NCBI GenBank assembly: GCA_937910265.1
Contig: CALEPD010000138.1
Location: 1 to 11,114, forward strand
Source of the DNA: an uncultured Bacteroidales bacterium
GTDB taxonomy: Bacteria > Bacteroidota > Bacteroidia > Bacteroidales > P3
Direction of reading: 5' to 3'
DNA: 11,114 nucleotides
The position numbers and the translations under genes were made by a program. The notes below the pieces were generated by a model. It was not told the DNA's origin, did not search any database, and saw only the letters and a program-made list of their open reading frames with translations. Of the stretch, positions 6,796 through 11,114 are shown piece after piece; the stretch's first letter is position 1; each line of letters opens with the position of its first letter.

Positions 6796-7434
6796 TTATT
6801 CTGCCCATTCAAGGGTTTCGAGCAGGTGGATGATGTCGTTTTGCAGATAGTTGAGTAGTGGCGCCAATGAATCATTGTTGGGGGTGCGGTTCAGGAATAA
6901 CGAGCCGCGCAGAAAATGCTTCACACTGTCTGTGGCGTAGAATTGGTATGTGCTTGCCACCTTGTTCCCTTTGACGAGGAATGTGGTTGCATATACGTTG
7001 TTGTTGGGATTGCTGTAGATTTTCTCACTCATCCCCGTCGAGTAGTCAAACTGTTCTTTCAGTAACAGCATGGAGGTGTCAATGTTGGTTTTGAGGTCGT
7101 CGGGGCGTTCCATCTTGCGGTATGTCAGGTAAACAACGCCTTTGTGGTCGCTGTATTCCAAGTCCAGCCATTTTTCATTGCTGTTGCTGCGTTTGACGAT
7201 GGGGACTGCAATGGAATTCCGCTCAAACTTGAAGGGCATGTCGGGATTCTCGTAAAGGGTGTATTGATTTTGTGGCAGGTCAAGTCTAAGGTATGCGCGC
7301 GGTTTCGGGGTATAGTCTTTTTTGTTGCCGCAGGCTATTGCCATGGCGCCTATGCATATCACCGCCAGCAGTGCCACAATCGTTTTGGCTTTCCTTCTTG
7401 CCAACGATAACTTGTTGAGTGGTTGATTATTCAT
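6796..7434 (-). CDS. gldD: GldD-family lipoprotein
   Basis: GldD is a lipoprotein first found as necessary for gliding in Flavobacterium and is also present in non-gliding Bacteroidota, where its role is unclear. From the ATG at 7434 the product has 212 residues: a basic start, a hydrophobic segment (about 19-34), and a lipobox ending MAIAC with C35 as the lipid-bearing cysteine. The mature part shows features I associate with GldD: YTPKPRAYLRLDLP (41-54), KWLDLEYSDHKGVVYLTY (about 88-105), GNKVASTYQFYATDSVKHFLRGSLF (156-180), and a C-terminal DIIHLLETLEW. An earlier in-frame ATG (7458) would leave almost no leader after the promoter at 7470-7500, so 7434 is preferred. The usual upstream neighbour gldE is absent; the next gene diverges. 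The radical SAM gene follows by 34 nt. Confidence 0.85.
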   Translation of the reverse strand: MNNQPLNKLSLARRKAKTIVALLAVICIGAMAIACGNKKDYTPKPRAYLRLDLPQNQYTLYENPDMPFKFERNSIAVPIVKRSNSNEKWLDLEYSDHKGVVYLTYRKMERPDDLKTNIDTSMLLLKEQFDYSTGMSEKIYSNPNNNVYATTFLVKGNKVASTYQFYATDSVKHFLRGSLFLNRTPNNDSLAPLLNYLQNDIIHLLETLEWAE

Positions 7435-7469
7435 ACAATAGGGTATTGTGTATGTCAAATATTGAGCTG

Positions 7470-7500
7470 CAAATATACGAATTTTTATTACCTTTGCAAA
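7470..7500 (-). promoter_or_regulatory. Bacteroidota-type promoter of gldD and the radical SAM gene
   Basis: On the minus strand TTTG (7497-7500), 19 nt, and TATATTTG (7470-7477) match the phylum consensus exactly. Transcription would start a few nt after 7470, giving a leader of about 30 nt to the ATG at 7434. Confidence 0.85.
7489..7496 (+). promoter_or_regulatory. Likely -7 box of a divergent plus-strand promoter
   Basis: TACCTTTG fits TAnnTTTG exactly and is followed by CAAAATATAATG, typical of sequence after such a box. No TTTG lies 19-21 nt upstream (the nearest, ATTG at 7461-7464, is 24 nt away), so the promoter would be weak or activator-dependent. It directly abuts the -33 box of the gldD promoter at 7497-7500. 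Confidence 0.5.
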
Positions 7501-7502
7501 AT

Positions 7503-7701
7503 ATAATGATTGATTTTACGAATTGATTTTGGACAATTTAGGCTTTCCTGTAGCCTCCGGCAGGCTTGCCGCGATACCCGGTTAGGGCGTCGCCTTTCCC
7601 AAGCCTCTTCCTTTTTCTGTCGGAATTCTCATTCAGAAGCAATTCTCGTATACTCACTCATTCTATCTGTTTTTGAAAAAGTGTACCAACAACGCTCCGG
7701 C
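7503..7701 (+). other. Long leader with three adjacent potential stem-loops
   Basis: About 200 nt lie between the presumed plus-strand promoter and the ATG at 7702. They contain consecutive inverted repeats: aggct/agcct (7540-7544 with 7552-7556), cggca/tgccg (7558-7562 with 7567-7571), and gcga-ccc/ggg-tcgc (7571-7574 and 7577-7579 with 7585-7587 and 7590-7593). The frame is open through this region from 7510, but the predicted peptide is basic, Ser/Arg/Leu-rich and unlike the family start. I match it to no known riboswitch. Confidence 0.4.
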
Positions 7702-8100
7702 ATGAATAGAGTAACCTATTGGCTTACAGCCAAGACACAATACAATATCCATTCACCATTCGTGTTCAACCTCTACAACGAGGTGCTTTTCTCACGGTTG
7801 GATCCTGCTGTTGCCCGCACATTGACGGGCGAAGGCTCTAAGCGGTATCGTCAGCTCGTCTACAAGTTGGAGCACTATTTCCATCCCCAATTAATCGAGC
7901 GCCAATCAGGCTTGGTTACGATGCACCTTGCAGATGAGGTGATTGTGGTAGTCGACAGTCCTCATGCCTCGTCCCGTAATGAGGCAGAATGGAACAGGCT
8001 CAAGTCCGACAGCCGTTACAAGGTTAGCATTGATGTTTACGATGCAGGATTGCTTTTTTCCGACAAAAGGCTCCACCGTCAGCATTTCCTTCTGCGATAA
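7702..8100 (+). CDS. Shortened methyltransferase-family protein lacking the SAM-binding core
   Basis: The 132-residue product resembles both ends of a Bacteroidota family of class I SAM-dependent methyltransferases, usually about 230-260 residues long (length from memory). The N-terminal box YNIHSPFVFNLYNEVLF (14-30) and helix RYRQLVYKLEHYFHPQ (about 48-63) precede the place where full-length members have their nucleotide-binding ELGTSLG-type motif. Here the sequence passes directly to ADEVIVVVDSPHASSRNEAEWNRL (about 77-100), then to the C-terminal strand and tail VSIDVYDAGLLFSDKRLHRQHFLLR. No Gly-rich motif I is present, so methyltransferase activity is unlikely. The frame is intact, with no internal stop. 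It could be an in-frame internally deleted remnant or a distinct short subfamily. The start at 7702 is chosen because family similarity begins there. A terminator follows immediately. Family assignment rests on motif memory. Confidence 0.65.
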   Translation: MNRVTYWLTAKTQYNIHSPFVFNLYNEVLFSRLDPAVARTLTGEGSKRYRQLVYKLEHYFHPQLIERQSGLVTMHLADEVIVVVDSPHASSRNEAEWNRLKSDSRYKVSIDVYDAGLLFSDKRLHRQHFLLR

Positions 8101-8132
8101 AAAGCCGTATGCGTTGCGGCGCATACGGCTTT
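8101..8132. terminator. Intrinsic terminator between convergent genes
   Basis: A perfect 13-bp inverted repeat (8101-8113 with 8120-8132) with a 6-nt ttgcgg loop starts on the base after the stop codon at 8100. The flanking AAA/TTT makes it usable from both sides. It can also end the minus-strand operon, whose last stop is at 8187. Confidence 0.85.
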
Positions 8133-8186
8133 GTAATATTGTTTGGATGTTCCTTAATCTATTAGTTCCAATAGTAAAAGTCTGTT

Positions 8187-8843
8187 TCAGAATTGTTTTC
8201 CCTCAAGCATAGGCACAAATCTGAATCCACCGAACTTCTCGATAGCCCACTCCTCACGGCTTTCGCCATTCTTTGTGATGCGGAGCATCTCTTGGTTGGC
8301 TGACCCTACGGGAATAACCATTACGCCGCCTATTTTCAGCTGGTTCATTATCGCTTCGGGTATCATGGGGGCACCGCAGGTGATGATAGTCCTGTCGAAT
8401 GGTGCGCAGTCGGGAATTGTGATGCCTTTGTACCCGTCTCCAAGATAGCAACGGGCGGGGAATCTCAGTTCATACAGCAGCTTCTTGGTTTGGTCGTAGA
8501 GGTTTTTTTGACGTTCAATGCTGAATACGCGCGCGCCCAGCGAACACAGTATGGCAGTTTGGTATCCACTTCCGGTTCCTATTTCCAACACTTTCATGCC
8601 GGGCTTTATTCCGAGTAGTTGCGACTGTATGGCCACAGTCGACGGGTGTGAGATTGTCTGGTCGCACAAAATCGGAAGCGGCGTGTCGTTATACGCATTG
8701 TTTTCAAGCGATGGATCCACAAACCAATGGCGCGGCACGTCGTTCATGGCTTTCAGCACATTCTCGTCAGTAATGCCTTTTTTGCGCAATTCTTGGCACA
8801 TGCGGTTGCGCAGACCCTTGTGGAGATAGCTGTCCTCACGCAT
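8187..8843 (-). CDS. pcm: Protein-L-isoaspartate O-methyltransferase
   Basis: Pcm methylates L-isoaspartyl residues formed by spontaneous damage, starting their repair to aspartate; it is cytoplasmic. The 218-residue product has the usual length and all main motifs: RHWFVDP (38-44), the substrate-binding DQTISHPSTVA segment (61-71), SAM motif I VLEIGTGSGYQ (85-95), an acidic residue E110 after the second strand, GDGYKG (135-140), and the late motifs APFDRTIITCGAP (147-159) and IPEAIMNQLKIGGVMVIPVG (161-180). Its ATG shares one base with the thiL stop codon (TAATG), which suggests translational coupling, and it is the last gene of the operon. A tie to thiamine metabolism is not expected; this looks like a housekeeping cluster. 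Confidence 0.95.
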   Translation of the reverse strand: MREDSYLHKGLRNRMCQELRKKGITDENVLKAMNDVPRHWFVDPSLENNAYNDTPLPILCDQTISHPSTVAIQSQLLGIKPGMKVLEIGTGSGYQTAILCSLGARVFSIERQKNLYDQTKKLLYELRFPARCYLGDGYKGITIPDCAPFDRTIITCGAPMIPEAIMNQLKIGGVMVIPVGSANQEMLRITKNGESREEWAIEKFGGFRFVPMLEGKQF

Positions 8844-9895
8844 TATTTCTTGCCCTCCCAGCCTTGTGCAATAAGTTGAATGGTTGTGTTCTGTGGGGTC
8901 ACCAGTTCGGCCCGGCTGCCCTCCTCGGTTATGTGGCCTATAATGTGAATGCCTGGCATTTCCTTCACCTTCTCGTAGTCCGATTGTTTGATGGTGAACA
9001 GCAACTCATAGTCCTCGCCTCCGTTCAGGGCGTTGCTTACCGGAAGCATGTTGCCGCTCATTTCCGTGCATACGCGTGTGGTTTGATAATCAATGGGTAT
9101 TCTCTCCTCATATATGTGGCAGCCGCATTTCGACTGTTTGCAGATATGCAGCAGTTCGCTTGCCAATCCGTCACTCACGTCAATCATGCTTGTCGGCACA
9201 ACACCCTTCTCCTCCAGCTGCTGTACAATGTCCAGGCGGGGTTCGGGCTTCAGGTAGCGCTCCAGCACATAGTCGAAGCTGTCAAGGTCGGGTTGGAAAT
9301 TGGGGTTCGATTGGAAGGTTATCTTTTCCCTCTCAAGTATAAGCAGTCCGCTGTAGGCGCTGCCAAGGTCACCGCTCACGCATATCAGGTCATGCATGCC
9401 CGCTCCCGAGCGGTAGGTCAGCTTTTCTGCACTCGCTTCGCCTATGGCGGTCACATTTATTACCATGCCGCTACGTGTGGTGCTGGTATCGCCTCCCACA
9501 AGGTCCACTTTGTAGCGTTTGCAGCAAAGGCGTATTCCGGCATAGAGTTCCTCAAGTGCCTCTACCGAATAGCGGTTGCTTACGGCGATGCTCACCATTA
9601 CTTGTTTGGGTTTGGCGTTCATGGCGGCAATGTTGCTCAAACTTCTCGACACGGCTTTGTATCCAAGATGACGCAGCGGAGTGTATGTCATGTCGAAGGC
9701 AATGCCCTCCACCATGCAGTCGGTTGTCACCACAGTCTTGGTCTCGCCGGTACCTATAACAGCGCAGTCGTCGCCCACACCCTTCACAGTGCTTGCGTGG
9801 TTTGTGGCAAACTGTTCGGTAAGTCGGTCTATCAGTGCAAATTCTCCGAAACTTTCCAGTTCGGTTCGTCCTTCTTGATATTGTAGTTGTTCCAT
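8843..9895 (-). CDS. thiL: Thiamine-monophosphate kinase, with two altered ligand residues
   Basis: ThiL phosphorylates thiamine monophosphate to thiamine diphosphate, the cofactor of enzymes such as IorAB nearby. The 350-residue product has the AIRS/ThiL layout: GVGDDCAVI (39-47), TTDCMVEGIAFD (57-68), LVGGDTSTTRSG (132-143), SMIDVSDGLASEL (236-248), LNGGEDYELLF (290-300) and a C-terminal QGW (W346). Two positions differ from the family. The VEGxHF histidine that contacts substrate (H54 in E. coli) is Ala66, and the metal-binding Asp of SDIAAM (D75 in E. coli) is Asn88 in LSNIAAM. Other metal-site aspartates (D42, D43, D59, D136, D239, D242) and E294 remain. The codons read clearly as GCC and AAC. 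The gene lies 3 nt after the RNA methyltransferase gene and overlaps pcm by 1 nt. Activity may be reduced or altered; that is inference. Confidence 0.93.
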   Translation of the reverse strand: MEQLQYQEGRTELESFGEFALIDRLTEQFATNHASTVKGVGDDCAVIGTGETKTVVTTDCMVEGIAFDMTYTPLRHLGYKAVSRSLSNIAAMNAKPKQVMVSIAVSNRYSVEALEELYAGIRLCCKRYKVDLVGGDTSTTRSGMVINVTAIGEASAEKLTYRSGAGMHDLICVSGDLGSAYSGLLILEREKITFQSNPNFQPDLDSFDYVLERYLKPEPRLDIVQQLEEKGVVPTSMIDVSDGLASELLHICKQSKCGCHIYEERIPIDYQTTRVCTEMSGNMLPVSNALNGGEDYELLFTIKQSDYEKVKEMPGIHIIGHITEEGSRAELVTPQNTTIQLIAQGWEGKK

Positions 9896-9898
9896 GTA

Positions 9899-10669
9899 TT
9901 ATTGTTTTTTGAGCGGTGAGGGTATACTGTTTTTCATAAACATCGAGCAAAGTATTCCGGTGGCCGCCGATGCGTTCAGGCTCTCCGCGGTGCCGCCGAT
10001 GTTAGGAATGCTGATGGGATGTGTCACAAGCTCCCTGACCTCCTTCGATATGCCTTTCGATTCATTTCCTATCACCAGTACGGAAGGGCTCTCCAACTCC
10101 GTACTGTAAACGTCGGCACCGTCAAGCAGCGCGCCGTATATGGGCAGTCCGCATCCCTTCAGGTATTCCACAATATCGGTGTATATCACCTTGGTGCGGA
10201 ATATGGCACCCATCGTGGCCTGCACCACCTTGGGGTTGTAGCAGCTCGCGCTGTTGATGCTGCATACTATGGTGCGGCATCCAAACCAGTCGGCCGTACG
10301 CATAATGGTGCCCATGTTCCCGGGGTCTTGTATATGGTCCAGCACGAATATCGGGGCTCCTGTAGCACTTGCGGGAGGAGTAATCTCCGTGCGCTCAATC
10401 AATGCCCATACATTGTTGGCATTCTTGAAGTTGCTGAGACGTTCAAGGTCACAGTCCGCAACCTCATACACTTCGCATGCCTCAAGTTTGTGCACCGCAT
10501 CGTTCTGGCCGAGCCAGTCGGCAGTGGCACACAGTGTCCGTATCGGTTGGGCCGCTGCTATGGCTTCCTCTACCATTTTTGCGCCTTCCACTACAAATAG
10601 TTGGTCGGCTTCACAATTCTTTGCCAAACGATAACGGGATAAATCTTTTAACTTTGCTTTTGAAATCAC
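9899..10669 (-). CDS. TrmH/SpoU-family RNA 2'-O-ribose methyltransferase
   Basis: This is a SPOUT (trefoil-knot) enzyme that methylates ribose 2'-OH in tRNA or rRNA using SAM. From GTG 10669 it has 256 residues. An N-terminal RNA-binding domain of the SpoU_sub_bind type (about 8-90, with LFVVEGAKMVEEAI) is followed by motif 1 VLDHIQDPGNMGTIMR (109-124, catalytic Arg124), NPKVVQATMGAIFR (145-158), motif 2 VIGNESKGI (199-207, with E203) and motif 3 SIPNIGGTAESLNASAAT (220-237). The target nucleotide is not deducible. The start is uncertain: the conserved part begins at ISKAKLKDL, no ATG precedes it in frame, and GTG is available at 10669 or 10723. I prefer 10669 because the product then starts where family members start. 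It is the first gene of the operon with thiL and pcm. Confidence 0.9.
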   Translation of the reverse strand: MISKAKLKDLSRYRLAKNCEADQLFVVEGAKMVEEAIAAAQPIRTLCATADWLGQNDAVHKLEACEVYEVADCDLERLSNFKNANNVWALIERTEITPPASATGAPIFVLDHIQDPGNMGTIMRTADWFGCRTIVCSINSASCYNPKVVQATMGAIFRTKVIYTDIVEYLKGCGLPIYGALLDGADVYSTELESPSVLVIGNESKGISKEVRELVTHPISIPNIGGTAESLNASAATGILCSMFMKNSIPSPLKKQ

Positions 10670-10673
10670 ATTG

Positions 10674-10704
10674 CAAAAATACGTATATTTTTTGATTTGG
10701 CATA
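10674..10704 (-). promoter_or_regulatory. Possible promoter of the RNA methyltransferase-thiL-pcm operon
   Basis: On the minus strand TATTTTTG (10674-10681) fits TAnnTTTG exactly, with TATG (10701-10704), one base off TTTG, 19 nt upstream. It ends only 4 nt before the GTG at 10669, so the mRNA would be leaderless or start inside the gene. An alternative -7 box, TATGTTTG at 10738-10745, also fits but has no -33 box; it would give a normal leader for either GTG. Confidence 0.45.
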
Positions 10705-10803
10705 AAAAAGCATTATTTTGCACCTGATTTTATTCCGCAAACATATCTGCGACTTGTTTTGTTGTATATAATATGCTGTAGAATAGTTTTTTGTAAAAAA
10801 AAT

Positions 10804-10834
10804 TTTGTGGTTTCAAAAAAATGTATTACTTTTG
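10804..10834 (+). promoter_or_regulatory. Bacteroidota-type promoter of the tRNA-His gene
   Basis: TTTG (10804-10807), 19 nt, and TACTTTTG (10827-10834) match the phylum consensus exactly. The box lies 23 nt before the encoded G-1 at 10857 of the tRNA. Confidence 0.9.
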
Positions 10835-10857
10835 CACCCGTTTTCACAACGTAAATG

Positions 10858-10931
10858 GTGGGCGTAGCTCAGCTGGTTAGAGTGTTGGATTGTGGATCCA
10901 AAGGTCGTGGGTTCGAGCCCCACCTCCCACC
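10858..10931 (+). tRNA. tRNA-His, anticodon GTG
   Basis: A complete cloverleaf can be folded by eye. The acceptor arm is gtgggcg (10858-10864) with ctcccac (10924-10930). The D arm is gctc/gagt, and the anticodon stem ttgga/tccaa surrounds loop ttGTGga, so it decodes CAC and CAU as histidine. A 5-nt variable loop and T stem gtggg/cccac with loop ttcgagc follow. Base 10857 is G, supplying the extra G-1 required by HisRS, and the discriminator base 10931 is C, both specific to tRNA-His. The CCA end is not encoded. Acceptor pair 6:67 (10863 and 10925) is a C-T mismatch, whereas G-C-type pairing is usual; the other six pairs are sound. The gene has its own promoter and terminator and stands alone. 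Confidence 0.96.
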
Positions 10932-10934
10932 CGG

Positions 10935-10966
10935 AAGTTGGCGTATTAAATGCGCCAACTTTTTTT
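10935..10966 (+). terminator. Intrinsic terminator after tRNA-His
   Basis: A 9-bp stem (aagttggcg 10935-10943 with cgccaactt 10953-10961) with a 9-nt loop is followed by a run of T residues to 10966. It starts 4 nt after the tRNA discriminator base. Confidence 0.9.
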
Positions 10967-11114
10967 GTATTCCATAGTCCTCTACGCTCAGCGCAAATGT
11001 GCTGTTTTTTTATCGTCAAAAATAGTACTGTCGCACATTTGTAGCCCCCAATAAACATAAAAGGGACTCAGAGGATGAGTCCCTTTCTGTTGTATGCCAA
11101 AAGCACTTGTGGCT
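10967..11114. other. Distal intergenic end of the window, no gene seen
   Basis: No credible coding frame lies here. There is an imperfectly placed inverted repeat, caaatgtgc (10994-11002) with gcacatttg (11033-11041), across a 30-nt AT-rich spacer. The remainder holds the hairpin at 11060-11086. The region may be the 3' or 5' flank of a gene beyond the edge. Confidence 0.5.
11060..11086. terminator. Hairpin, probable terminator of an unseen neighbouring gene
   Basis: aaagggactc (11060-11069) pairs perfectly with gagtcccttt (11077-11086) around a 7-nt loop. A/T ends on both sides give short U-tails in either direction (TTTT on the minus strand, TTT on the plus strand). It most likely ends a minus-strand transcript entering from the right; no such gene is visible in the window. 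Confidence 0.5.

Noticed and set aside
6762..6875. 38-codon N-terminal extension of the radical SAM gene
   Set aside because: It overlaps the end of gldD and is Lys/Gln/Ser-rich without family similarity; the conserved start is MLREKTVFGP at 6761.
7510..7701. 64-codon N-terminal extension of the shortened methyltransferase gene
   Set aside because: The peptide is basic and atypical, and the region forms several hairpins; family-like sequence begins at the ATG at 7702.
8864..9886. Plus-strand frame of 340 codons
   Set aside because: It lies wholly antisense to thiL, which has clear family motifs; the peptide has no recognisable domain and reflects the codon bias of the opposite strand.
10019..10600. 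Plus-strand frame of 193 codons
   Set aside because: It is the shadow of the TrmH/SpoU gene, whose three motifs are unambiguous on the minus strand.
10813..11058. Minus-strand frame of 81 codons with a GWEVGLEPTTFGSTIQHSN peptide
   Set aside because: It is the antisense translation of the tRNA-His gene and its flanks, a well-known type of false protein in databases.
1..11114. CRISPR array, prophage, toxin-antitoxin or restriction system
   Set aside because: I found no regularly spaced repeats and no gene of these types on either strand; nearly all coding space is taken by recognisable housekeeping or metabolic genes.

Overview
The window looks like a chromosomal segment from a member of the Bacteroidales (Bacteroidota). 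Several upstream regions carry the phylum-specific promoter pattern TTTG, 19-20 nt, then TAnnTTTG, and Shine-Dalgarno sequences are mostly weak or absent. The gene content fits: a GldD-family lipoprotein, a two-gene indolepyruvate oxidoreductase whose alpha subunit has no ferredoxin tail, a CIYCECG-type radical SAM protein, and a methyltransferase-family protein with the HSPFVF box. Genus cannot be fixed from this sequence alone.

Left part (1-3648, plus strand): the C-terminal two thirds of the ribosome-assembly GTPase RsgA enters from the left edge. After about 310 nt of mostly non-coding DNA comes a tight three-gene run: a three-helix membrane protein of unknown function, an AlaX-like aminoacyl-tRNA editing protein, and a secreted alpha/beta hydrolase. 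The membrane-protein gene starts with a near copy (55/60 nt identical) of the start of the AlaX gene, so two unrelated proteins share about 19 N-terminal residues. The membrane-protein gene is also visibly AT-richer than its neighbours. A near-perfect hairpin at 3672-3709 ends this run and the convergent operon on the other side.

Middle (3749-7434, minus strand): iorA-iorB, with a well-formed promoter, encodes an oxidoreductase of 2-oxo acids derived from aromatic amino acids. Upstream lies a gldD-radical SAM pair, also with a well-formed promoter. A plus-strand gene diverges from gldD. It encodes what looks like a Bacteroidota methyltransferase-family protein that has lost its SAM-binding core, and it follows a leader that can form several stem-loops.

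Right part (8187-11114): a compact minus-strand operon holds a TrmH/SpoU-type RNA methyltransferase, thiamine-monophosphate kinase ThiL, and protein-L-isoaspartate methyltransferase (1-3 nt junctions). This ThiL lacks two residues that normally bind substrate and metal. Last comes a plus-strand tRNA-His gene with its own promoter and terminator, followed by about 150 nt with hairpins but no gene. I saw no CRISPR array, insertion sequence, integrase or phage gene. The most unusual feature is the duplicated AlaX start fused to the membrane protein.
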